A model generated the notes under the pieces. That model was not told the origin of the DNA and ran no database searches. It worked only from the letters and a program-made list of their open reading frames with translations. From JAHELQ01 sp965603365 (GTDB lineage Bacteria; Acidobacteriota; Aminicenantia; UBA2199): a stretch of 64,000 nt of DNA. The stretch is taken from contig CBFDCR010000019.1 of assembly GCA_965603365.1 (NCBI GenBank), forward strand, positions 11,340-75,339, read 5' to 3'. Of this stretch, positions 36,687-45,500 are shown in pieces (the stretch's first letter is position 1; each line of letters opens with the position of its first letter). The position numbers were made by a program, and so were the translations under genes.

Positions 36687-38060
36687 TTAATTGGCTAAAA
36701 AATCTTCGATAAATTCGACGCCTCTGTGGCAATCTTCCTGTTCCCTGAAGACCTGCTGCATTCTTTTTACAGACCGGTGAATGAACCCATCATTAGAGAG
36801 CCGATCGATGAGACTGTGGATCTTTCGGGCGTTTACTCTTTTGATGTTCCCTCTTAAGCCCAGATGGTGAAACACCACCCTGGCGGAATTTCCCGGATCA
36901 TCCCTCTCGGCAGGAAATACAATCAAGGGAACGCCGAAATATACGGCTTCCCTCACCGTGCCCAGGCCCCCATGGCAGATCATTATGGCGGTGTGGGGTA
37001 AGACCTGCATATGGGGTACCCATCTGTACACGAATATGTTTTTGGGCAGCGGCCTGAAGCCTTCGATTTCCCCTTCGTCTCCCACCTGCAGGATGAGCTG
37101 CAGATCCGGGCGCTGCCGTATTACCTCGATTACAGCCTGATAAAGGTTTTTCCTGTGTTTATATATCATACTGGTGGTACCCAGGGTACAATAAATAATG
37201 GGCTTCTCCCTATTTATATTTCTCCAATCAAACGGCGCTTCCTGCCGCCGGGTATACAGGCTGGCCCCGATATAGATGCGGGAATTTGTTCTGGCGGCAA
37301 AGGGAAAATCAAACTCCTTTGGACAGGTGACCAGTTCAGGGGCGTGCAGCCGCAGTTTCGTATCGGTACGCCTTAGTTTGGCCCCATATTTCACGGCCTC
37401 CTTTTTTAAATTGTAGAATGGAGAAAAACCAAAACCAAATCGAAATTTACAGTAGGTCCGGGTATTGAAAAGAAAGTTCTTTAAAAACATTTTCGACCAG
37501 GCCAGGACATTCCGGCCATAAGAGATCAAACCCAACCTGGAATGGGGTACTACTCCCGAATATACGGGCGGAACCGTCAGGCTCCATATAGAAATAAGAG
37601 TAAAATTTAAAGTGATGATGGGAACTTTTAGCTTCAAAAAAGGTACGATGTAGTCCACCATAAGGGGACCCAGAAGAACCAGATCGGGCAAATCCCTGAT
37701 CAAAAGTTCCTCTATGCTCCGCAATATCTCCTGGTGAGTCTTTAAATGGGCCCGCATTCTCGCTCGATACATCCCTATTTTCCCCGGTCTGCCCCCGCTT
37801 TTTTTTATCTTTTCCCCGATCTCGTTTTCCAGGTTGTGGAATATTCTATCTTTATAAATACCGTCGATATCGAAGGCCCTATACCCCAGGTCCTGGGCAA
37901 CGACAATCTCTTCTAACCCAGGGGGGCCGAAATAGTCCACCCGGTATCCACTCCCCCCCTGTTTTAGTTCCCGGGCCAGTTTTAAGGTGGCATAAAACGA
38001 GGCCCACTCCGGGGCCATTACAATCAAAATTTTCTTTCTTTTCTGTTCGTTATGTTCCAT
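36687..38060 (-). CDS. GT1-family (UGT/MGT-like) glycosyltransferase
   Basis: 457 residues. The N-terminal Rossmann half begins ILIVMAPEWASFYATLKLARELKQ. The C-terminal nucleotide-sugar half has the GT1 signature ICHGGLGTVREAVYFGVPLIVFP followed by DDPGNSARV near 390. The family transfers sugars from nucleotide donors to small acceptors such as macrolides and glycopeptides. It is clearly paralogous to the glycosyltransferase at 41108-42487, sharing long stretches such as MYRAR/KVRAHLKT and VPPxxSGxVP. It keeps an acidic DD pair where the paralogue has FQ. No signal peptide is visible, so the enzyme is probably cytosolic. It ends EDFLAN with no aromatic tail, so it may act on the released peptide (inference). 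Confidence 0.88.
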   Translation of the reverse strand: MEHNEQKRKKILIVMAPEWASFYATLKLARELKQGGSGYRVDYFGPPGLEEIVVAQDLGYRAFDIDGIYKDRIFHNLENEIGEKIKKSGGRPGKIGMYRARMRAHLKTHQEILRSIEELLIRDLPDLVLLGPLMVDYIVPFLKLKVPIITLNFTLISIWSLTVPPVYSGVVPHSRLGLISYGRNVLAWSKMFLKNFLFNTRTYCKFRFGFGFSPFYNLKKEAVKYGAKLRRTDTKLRLHAPELVTCPKEFDFPFAARTNSRIYIGASLYTRRQEAPFDWRNINREKPIIYCTLGTTSMIYKHRKNLYQAVIEVIRQRPDLQLILQVGDEGEIEGFRPLPKNIFVYRWVPHMQVLPHTAIMICHGGLGTVREAVYFGVPLIVFPAERDDPGNSARVVFHHLGLRGNIKRVNARKIHSLIDRLSNDGFIHRSVKRMQQVFREQEDCHRGVEFIEDFLAN

Positions 38061-38072
38061 GGCGTCGGTGCC

Positions 38073-39200
38073 TCAGCCGTTTATTAACTTTTCCAGCGCC
38101 TGTTGGGGCGGCTCTTGCCGCCTGATATCGTTGTAGATAGGGTCGAATAACCGCCGGTTTTGTTCCCGGGAAAACAGGCGAAGTTTCTTGAGGGTCAACT
38201 CGTTTTCGAGCTTGAATATATTTATCCTGCAATTGGAAAAATATTTCACAATATGCCGGTAGAATCCCCTGATCGAATGATGGAGATGACCTTTGTCAAA
38301 AAAGAATATCGGCAGTTCATTCATAATCCTGATGAATACCGAAAAAGAGATAATATTCCAGCCAAACACATATTCGGCCCCCAGCAGCAGCGCATTAAAC
38401 GACTCGAAATCACAATATGTTAAGAAAAAAACTTCCCCTTCGCTTATTGCCGAATGATTTTTCAACACCTCAATACACTCCGAGGGGGCGATCAACACTG
38501 GGACTCTATTACTTTTTATCGTTTCGTTAAGCCTATCCAGGAGTACCGCCTGAAAAGAGGGACACCTCCTCATCTGTATCTCATAATCGATATCGGAAAA
38601 AAAGAATAACCAGAAATCTGAAGTCGGTTTAATATTTAGAAACTTATACGCCTTATGTTTATAATCCGAGAGCTCTGCCGGTTTTAAGCGAATATTGTTA
38701 TTATAGAACGCCAACGCCCTGATATCCCTATTGTTCTTCAATTCAAACAGGGTCAGATGCGGCATGTCGTCAAAAATCTGTTTGAAAAACTTAATTTTCG
38801 GGTTGTTCATTAATCCCCTTGAAGCATATAAGTCCCAGATATTTAAAAATGGATCGGATGTTACCAGCATTATTTTTTGACTCTTTATAGAATTTACCAG
38901 CCCAAAAAACTCGCCGGCCGTAAGGCTCTTTTCCGCTACGTAAAGATAGCCGGAATTCAAAAATATGATGTCGGGTTTTACCGTGGCAATCGTCTCCTTG
39001 ATATCGTAAACCCCCTGGTAGACGTAGAGGGGATAGTCGAGCCGGCCAACATTGAGATCATACATCTCTTTTTGCAGCAGCAGCGAAGCATCATAACCAT
39101 AACCCTTTAAAAAATAGAGGGCCTCACCCATGCTGCCGTAGTTACTGTCTATTATATAGAGGAGTTTGAGCCTGTTATGTATTGTCGAATTCATGGCCAT
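38073..39200 (-). CDS. Unrecognised protein in the glycosylation block
   Basis: 375 residues if started at the ATG at 39200, where AAGGA lies 4 nt upstream; the ATG at 39194 is equally possible. A longer start at 39230 would overlap the upstream methyltransferase gene. The N-terminus LLYIIDSNYGSMGEALYFLKGYGYD, KPDIIFLNSGYLYV and KIMLVTSDPF look like alternating strands and helices of a Rossmann-type fold, so a divergent GT-B glycosyltransferase-like protein is one option. I do not recognise a catalytic motif. It sits between a methyltransferase and a glycosyltransferase with gaps of 7 and 12 bp, so a sugar-related role is likely only by context. Confidence 0.7.
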   Translation of the reverse strand: MAMNSTIHNRLKLLYIIDSNYGSMGEALYFLKGYGYDASLLLQKEMYDLNVGRLDYPLYVYQGVYDIKETIATVKPDIIFLNSGYLYVAEKSLTAGEFFGLVNSIKSQKIMLVTSDPFLNIWDLYASRGLMNNPKIKFFKQIFDDMPHLTLFELKNNRDIRALAFYNNNIRLKPAELSDYKHKAYKFLNIKPTSDFWLFFFSDIDYEIQMRRCPSFQAVLLDRLNETIKSNRVPVLIAPSECIEVLKNHSAISEGEVFFLTYCDFESFNALLLGAEYVFGWNIISFSVFIRIMNELPIFFFDKGHLHHSIRGFYRHIVKYFSNCRINIFKLENELTLKKLRLFSREQNRRLFDPIYNDIRRQEPPQQALEKLING

Positions 39201-39204
39201 TTTT

Positions 39205-39209
39205 TCCTT
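39205..39209 (-). promoter_or_regulatory. Shine-Dalgarno site of the unrecognised gene
   Basis: The minus strand reads AAGGA, 4 nt before the ATG at 39200 and 10 nt before the ATG at 39194. It argues against the longer start at 39230. Confidence 0.5.
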
Positions 39210-40203
39210 ATCGATCCAGATGTCGGGCATGAAGACCGGTCAACAGGAAGCAGGCCTGATCTCCATCCTTTCTCTCATTCAGCTCTTTAGCCCTTTTTTT
39301 GAACCCTAAAATCTCTTCCTTTGAGAATACCGAACCCCCCGGGTTTTTCATATAAGATCGTTCATCAAACAAGGGGATATCCCGGGCATATTGTTCGCTT
39401 CCCCAGAGCTGGAAAGCCGATGAATCAAACTCGATGTCACAAATCTTTAAGTTTGCCTGATCGACCAGACATTGTACACTGGCAATCGAATGTAGAAAAA
39501 GGTGACGGGGAGCATCCAATTGCACCCAATTGGTTCCGTAATGTCGCCAGACAAAAGAGGGGAAGACAGGGATTTTAATGAATATGGCGCCATCGGGTTT
39601 GAGAATGCGACCTAAATTCTTGAAGGTAGACACAGGCTCCGGCATATGTTCCAGGGAGAAATTCAGTATGATAAAATCAAACTGCGCATCTATCTGTGAA
39701 AGTTCCTTCTTGAAAATCCTGACGCCGTTATTGTAAAAAATATCCTCCTGGATGAACGGGTCAACACCGGTAAGGCTCGAAAATCCGGCCTGTCTGAGAT
39801 AGAGAAGCATATTGCCGATACCACAACCCACATCCAGGATATCGGAGTCCGGGTTCAACTTTAATCTCTTTAATTTTTTGGGGGGAGTACCGAATATCCG
39901 GGATAAAAACATTTCGAAGAGTGCCTCATCGGCGAGTATATATTTCAACATCCGGTAATTTTGAGAAGACGCCGATGTCGAGGAGGCCGATTCCGGACCA
40001 ACTTTTTCCGAATACGAGTAATAGTTTTCCGGATAATACTTTGATAAATCGGCCGGGATCTCTTTTATTTGCAAACAACCGCAGCCGGCACATTCAAAAT
40101 AGTCGAACTTATCTCTAAAGCCAAACATCATTTCACGGGCCGTATAAATTTGATTGTGATTCGACTCACCACACACCCGACACTCGGTCAACGTCACTGT
40201 CAT
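39208..40203 (-). CDS. SAM-dependent methyltransferase with N-terminal zinc-ribbon-like Cys pairs
   Basis: 331 residues from the ATG at 40203, chosen because a GAGGTGG site lies 7 nt upstream; a longer frame would run into the preceding gene. Residues 8-40 hold CRVCG and CAGCGC, a zinc-ribbon pattern found in sugar and natural-product C-methyltransferases. Motif I is DILDVGCGIGNMLLYL, followed by GVDPF and then NFSLEHMPEPVSTF and GRILKPDGAIFIKIP, all standard for class I methyltransferases. In this glycosylation block a deoxysugar or peptide methyltransferase role is plausible. The acceptor cannot be told from the sequence. Confidence 0.87.
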   Translation of the reverse strand: MTVTLTECRVCGESNHNQIYTAREMMFGFRDKFDYFECAGCGCLQIKEIPADLSKYYPENYYSYSEKVGPESASSTSASSQNYRMLKYILADEALFEMFLSRIFGTPPKKLKRLKLNPDSDILDVGCGIGNMLLYLRQAGFSSLTGVDPFIQEDIFYNNGVRIFKKELSQIDAQFDFIILNFSLEHMPEPVSTFKNLGRILKPDGAIFIKIPVFPSFVWRHYGTNWVQLDAPRHLFLHSIASVQCLVDQANLKICDIEFDSSAFQLWGSEQYARDIPLFDERSYMKNPGGSVFSKEEILGFKKRAKELNERKDGDQACFLLTGLHARHLDR

Positions 40204-40210
40204 CGTTACC

Positions 40211-40217
40211 CCACCTC
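40211..40217 (-). promoter_or_regulatory. Shine-Dalgarno site deciding the methyltransferase start
   Basis: The minus strand reads GAGGTGG, overlapping the TAG stop of the upstream radical SAM gene and 7 nt before the ATG at 40203. It supports the shorter start. Confidence 0.65.
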
Positions 40218-41107
40218 TAAGGGGACAGCAATCGAAATTGATCCGTGCAGTTGTAACAGATAGAAGGCCATTTTTTCGTCTCGATGATCTCTTTTTTTCT
40301 TTCATTGATGGTAAATAAACTATCGCTGTTTATGTTGCCCATCACAAATTGGTTTTTTATATCATGACAACAGCAGAGTACATCGCCATTCCAGGCAATA
40401 AAGGTATGGTTTTTGAACACAAAACATGAATTTCTTATCCCCGGCCTATTATCGATGGGGGTCATGCCTTCAAGTTTCACTAAACCTCCCCGGGTATGAA
40501 TGAACTCCGGGAAAACCTCGATGCCCTTTTTTGCCCAGAAAGCGGCGATTTTATCCTTATCTTGAATATTTTCCTTCGAGAGCAGAAAAGTGACCATCAA
40601 TTTTGAGGGAGACTTTCTCCGGCGTATCTCAGCTAAAGTATACTCCAGGTTCGCCATAGTGACCTCAAATTTCGCGCCCTTCATTAAATATTCATAGGCG
40701 GCGGCATCGGTGCCGTTAAAACTAACCATAATAAAAGTGATATGGGTATCCAATAAAAAGGGCACACTTTTTTGATTTAAGAGTACGCCATTGGTAACAA
40801 TCCCCACGGTAAAATAGGGATATCGTCTTCTCAAGCGACTCATATATTCCGATAGTTCCGGGTGGAGAAGGGCTTCGCCCAGACCGCAAAAAAATACGGT
40901 ATCATTGGGATGGTGAGGCATCTTCTCTAAAAAATTATTGAATGTCTCGGCCGTCATATTGCCCAGATTTTCCATGTGATCCCGGGGGCAAAACCTGCAC
41001 CTGACATTACAGCGCCTGGTGATTTCGACATCAAAAATACCGGGACGCAGGGGGCTGACATCTTTTTGTTTATTAACGTGTTCTGGCATCTCAATTACCT
41101 TCCCCAT
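40217..41107 (-). CDS. Radical SAM enzyme with SPASM-like C-terminus
   Basis: 296 residues. The CxxxCxxC motif is at Cys33, Cys37 and Cys40 (CNVRCRFC), preceded by FDVEITRR. GLGEALLHPEL and VTNGVLL are the usual second and third radical SAM elements. The C-terminus carries further Cys (NSCFVF, DVLCCC, CYNC) that match the SPASM/twitch pattern of auxiliary iron-sulfur clusters. SPASM enzymes modify peptides or other natural products; here the target could be the peptide or a sugar. The ATG directly abuts the stop of the upstream glycosyltransferase gene, so translation is likely coupled. Unlike the other stand-alone radical SAM proteins in this locus it lacks the short aromatic tail and ends FRLLSP. 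Confidence 0.87.
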   Translation of the reverse strand: MGKVIEMPEHVNKQKDVSPLRPGIFDVEITRRCNVRCRFCPRDHMENLGNMTAETFNNFLEKMPHHPNDTVFFCGLGEALLHPELSEYMSRLRRRYPYFTVGIVTNGVLLNQKSVPFLLDTHITFIMVSFNGTDAAAYEYLMKGAKFEVTMANLEYTLAEIRRRKSPSKLMVTFLLSKENIQDKDKIAAFWAKKGIEVFPEFIHTRGGLVKLEGMTPIDNRPGIRNSCFVFKNHTFIAWNGDVLCCCHDIKNQFVMGNINSDSLFTINERKKEIIETKKWPSICYNCTDQFRLLSP

Positions 41108-42487
41108 TTAATTATCCCGGGAATGCGACAGGAATTTATCTATGAAGTCGATCCCCGCTTTACAACACTTTTGTTCTAAAAAAACGTTTTGCATCTTCTT
41201 TACCGACTCCTGGATTAAATCATCGCCAAGGAGGCGGTCAATATAATTATTGATTACCTGGGGGGTCACTTTCTTAATATTACCCTTCAGGCCCAGATGG
41301 TGAAAGGCCACCCTGGCAGCATAGCCGTTCTGGAAACCTTCGCAGGGAAATACAATGAGAGGAACCCCCCAAAAAACAGCCTCCCTGACTGTATCAAAGC
41401 CGCCATGACAGATGAAAACGGCGGTTTTGGCCAAAACCTCCTGAAGAGATATCGAATGTTCGGCCACTACATTTTCGGGAAATGGCTCGAATTCATGCCT
41501 ATCCAATTCTTCCATTTGAATAATGAGCTGAAGGTCCGGGCGATCTTGAATGGCATTGATTACAGCCTCATACAGCTTTTTCCTATATTTCCATTTTTTT
41601 CTCGAGTAGGAGCCAATCGTGCAAAATATAATCGGTTTTTCCTCCCTCACCTTTTGCCAATCGAAATGGATCTCTGCCGGCTCTTCCTCCCTGGGCGCCC
41701 CGAGATAGATGCGGAACTTTGAGTGAGATAAAAAGGGGAAATCAAACTCCCCGGGGCAACTGACCAATTCAGGGACCTGCAATTGTGGGCTCTGTTCGGT
41801 AGATTTTAGCCTTCCGCCATATTTTTTTACCTCTTTTTTTAAAATATGGAATGAAGAGAAACCGAAACATAATCGTAAATATAGGTGGTTACACGCCTTT
41901 AAGAACGATTGTCGGATCAGGAATCCTGACCAGGCCAGTAAATTCTTGCCATAAGAGAGAAGACCGGCCTTAGCCTTCTTCGGAACAATTCCTGAAAATA
42001 GGGGCGGAACCTTTAAACTGAACCCGGAGATGAGGGAAAAATTCAGATTAAAAACGGGAATATCCAGTTTCAGGAAAGGTAATGAAAAGCCCGTCATAAG
42101 AGGTGTAAGAAGAACCAGATCCGGCAGATCTTCCATCAGCAATTCCTCTAATTTTTGCAAAATATCCTCTTGAGTCTTTAAATGGGCCCGCACCTTTGCA
42201 CGATACATCTGAACAGCACCCGGTCTTTTCTTGCCTTTTGTCTTTTTCTCCATTTCCTGCTTGAAGTTGTATTGAACCCTGTCGTTAAAAATTTCATTCA
42301 AATTAAAAACCCTATACCCGAAACCCTTGCTTTCGATGTTATCTCTATGATCACGGGGTCCTATGTAATCGACTTTATATCCATGATTACATAACTCTTC
42401 GGCCAGCAGGAAACTAGCCCTGTAGACTGCGCCCTCGGGCTTTATAAGAAATAAAATATTTTTTTTTCGCCGGTTTTTATTTTTCAT
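41108..42487 (-). CDS. GT1-family (UGT/MGT-like) glycosyltransferase, paralogue of the one at 36687-38060
   Basis: 459 residues with a strong AAGGAGA site upstream. The N-terminal half begins ILFLIKPEGAVYRASFLLAEEL. The donor half has the GT1 signature ICHGGFDTVREAVFWGVPLIVFP. Right after it, where family members often carry an acidic residue and Gln contacting the donor sugar, this protein has GFQNGYAARV, while its paralogue has RDDPGNSARV. The two proteins align along their whole length, so they come from a duplication. The difference may mean another sugar donor or reduced activity. No membrane segment is seen. The next gene, a radical SAM enzyme, begins immediately after its stop. Confidence 0.88.
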   Translation of the reverse strand: MKNKNRRKKNILFLIKPEGAVYRASFLLAEELCNHGYKVDYIGPRDHRDNIESKGFGYRVFNLNEIFNDRVQYNFKQEMEKKTKGKKRPGAVQMYRAKVRAHLKTQEDILQKLEELLMEDLPDLVLLTPLMTGFSLPFLKLDIPVFNLNFSLISGFSLKVPPLFSGIVPKKAKAGLLSYGKNLLAWSGFLIRQSFLKACNHLYLRLCFGFSSFHILKKEVKKYGGRLKSTEQSPQLQVPELVSCPGEFDFPFLSHSKFRIYLGAPREEEPAEIHFDWQKVREEKPIIFCTIGSYSRKKWKYRKKLYEAVINAIQDRPDLQLIIQMEELDRHEFEPFPENVVAEHSISLQEVLAKTAVFICHGGFDTVREAVFWGVPLIVFPCEGFQNGYAARVAFHHLGLKGNIKKVTPQVINNYIDRLLGDDLIQESVKKMQNVFLEQKCCKAGIDFIDKFLSHSRDN

Positions 42488-42508
42488 ACCATCTCCTTCT
42501 ATTTATTA

Positions 42509-45500
42509 TCATATATCAAAATCCGCCTGAACATTTGCCTGAGCTCTGCGGATCTCCGATATGGCTCTACTCTTCTGCTCCTGCGAAATGATCTCAATAT
42601 CTTTCAGCCGGATCTCCGGGGTCTGAATAACGGCGGCGATTATGTGATTGAAGGTATCTATAAACTTCAATACCGTATCTTCCTTAAAAAGATTTTCCCA
42701 ATAATAGAAATACACCAGCATCTTCTCTTCAAACTCAAAGATCACCAGGGATATTCTCTCTTTTTTTGAAGATCGATTGCCAACGGGGTAGTCGGCCAGC
42801 TTCAAATCGGCCAATTCCGGGGTCCGGGACAGCATCTCCTGCATTTCCCTGGTAAATAGCGCAAACTCCACATCGTAAATTCCATTACGGCCCGGTTCTC
42901 TCTTTTTCACCAACCGCAAAACCAGATCCTCAAAGGGGTAATCCTGGTTGTCAAAAGCATCTAAGGCTCTTTCCTTTACCTCTTTTAAGAAGTCCGGAAA
43001 CCTCTTCTCTGCCTCCGGGAAATTCCTGAAAGCCAGCGGATTTATAAATACACCGATTATTTTTTCCAGGTCTATGTGCCGTCTGCCAATGACCACATTG
43101 CCGATTATGATATCTTCCTGGCCGCTCAGCTTTGACAGGAATACATTAAAGAGAGCCGTCATTATCATGAATAGGGTCGCACCGGCATTCCTGGCGATCT
43201 CCTTTAACCGCTGCATCTCTTCCCTTTCGATTGAGAACACCCTGTATACGCCTTCACTATCATCGACTGCCGTTTCCGGGTAATCGGTGGGGAGATGTAA
43301 CTCCGGTATCTCCGAAGAAAACTCCCTTAACCAATATTCTTCCTGCTTTTTCAGCGATTCCCGCTGGTCTTCGTTGTTTTGCCATTCCACATAATCTTTA
43401 TATTGGAGCCTTAATGCCGGAGTCTCCCTGTCTTCGTAGATCGCCATCAAATCCTTAATAATGAGACCTCTTGAAAAAGCATCCGTTATTATGTGATGGA
43501 TATCCACCATGAGTATATACTTTTCGCTGCCCAATTGGATGAGACCGGCCCTCATGACCGGGGCCCGGCTTAAATCAAAGGGCCTCACAAAATCCTTTAA
43601 TATTCCCGCCACCATACCCGCTTCCCCGGCTGCCCCGTACTCTCTCTCTTTTATGTCATAGTACTCTACCGCAAACCCGACTTTATCGGATATCCTCTGA
43701 ACCGGTTCATCGTCGAGCAGTACAAATGATGTCCTGAATCCCTCATGCCTGTCTGTCAATTTCTGGAAAGATCTTTCAAATCTGTCCTTAATCAAATTTC
43801 CCCCAATGGAGACCCTCAACTGGGAATTGTAGGTCGTACTCTCCAGGTCCATCTGTTGAAGAAAATACATCCTCTTCTGGCCGGAAGACAACCTGTAATA
43901 CTCCTTCATCTCGATGGGTTCGATAGAAGTGTATTTAATCCTGACTGCCGCTTTTAAGTATGCCGACAGGCCGCTTATGGTCTGGGTCTTGAATATCTGG
44001 ACGAGGGGAATCTTTACATGTAACGCCTTATGTATCCTGGTGGTCAAGACAATGGCCCGCAGGGAATGGCCGCCCAATTCAAAGAAATTAGAGTGGGTAC
44101 CGATCACGTCCCGGGGAATCTCTAAGACTTCAGACCAGATGTCTACCAGTTTTTTTTCTATATCATCTTTAGGTGGGACATAATAAAGATCTCTCTTTAT
44201 TTCCGGCTCCGGTAAATTTTTCCGGTCTATCTTTCCATTGGGCAGCAAGGGTATTTCGTCGATGGGCATAATATAATTGGGCACCATACAGCTCACCAAT
44301 TCGGCTTCCAGGAATTCCCGTATCTCCGAGACGGCTTCCCTCTGGGGATCAAGCAAATATCTCCTGTCTTCAGCGCCGGTATAGAGATTCGTTTTTTCTC
44401 TTATATTGTAAGGGTACAGGGTGGCACCGCTTAACAGGGCGAGAAACGTATCGGCGAGAGAGATGTCGGTATCGAAGGCATAAAACAGGGACAATTTATC
44501 ATCCGGGCAAACAGACAAATCATTCCTGTGGGCTGTGATGGTATGTAAAATATTTTTTTGCGGTTGTTTCAGGCTGTTCCAGGTGCCATCGCCTTCCTTA
44601 ACGTACAATAAAGCGGCAACCGGGTCCGGATGTGCCTGGGGCCGGAACTCTTCAGCCGCTGCATCTAGATTCAGGCTGTCCACATTTACGATTTCGATAT
44701 TTCTATTCACCTCGTTCCTTAATGTATCGGCCAATTCGTAATAATGATTATTCGTTACAATAATACGGGCCTCCGAATCCTCCACTATATATTTTAAATC
44801 CTCTTTCTCAATAGCCGCATCCAATGAGACAAACGTCTTATCGGCTTTTAACGCCCCCAACATGCCGGAGACATACCCCATCTCGAAATCACACAACAGG
44901 GCGACCGACTGCAGTACCCCCTGGGGCTGACCCTCATCCATACGAGTGCCTTCATCTTTTGACCCGGCAGATATGGCCTTTTGCCCATTCTCATTACCAC
45001 ACAGCAAGCAGCCGGGATCTTTCTCGATCACTATCTCTTCCAGGAAGTTTCCCCCCCGGCCTTCATCCCAGTCTAATCCCTGTTTCCGACTTAAGGCCTT
45101 AAAATGTTCACTGAAGGTCGATACAATTAATTTATAGCCGGGGGAATCGGCAATGTCGGCGGCTCTCTGTTGATTGAATAAAAAGTACCTGTTATAGGCG
45201 ACCTCTTCAAAACCCAGTATAAATTTGAGGGCCTCGTTCACCACGAATGACGTACTCAAAAAGAGCGATGAGGCCACTACCGGCAGCGGATTTTTACCGA
45301 CTTTCATCTCCTGCCTCGCCTGCTCAATATCGTCGACAAATCCCTTATCGTAGAGGCAGTGAAAACAGGGGGTCAGGGGGGGGTAAAATATGGCCGCATA
45401 CGAGTTCATGTCGATCATGGAGGAAATAATATGGGGTATCCCCTTGACGGCCGCACACTCCGACAGGAGAAATTTTGCCCGCATATCATCTATGTTGTCA

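Noticed and set aside
35527..36732. A longer DegT-type aminotransferase start at 36732
   Set aside because: It overlaps the glycosyltransferase gene and adds a basic, non-family N-terminus. The ATG at 36672 has AGGA at 8 nt.
39208..40305. A longer methyltransferase start at 40305
   Set aside because: It would overlap the upstream radical SAM gene by about 90 bp, its extra N-terminus looks like out-of-frame translation, and a good Shine-Dalgarno site precedes the ATG at 40203.
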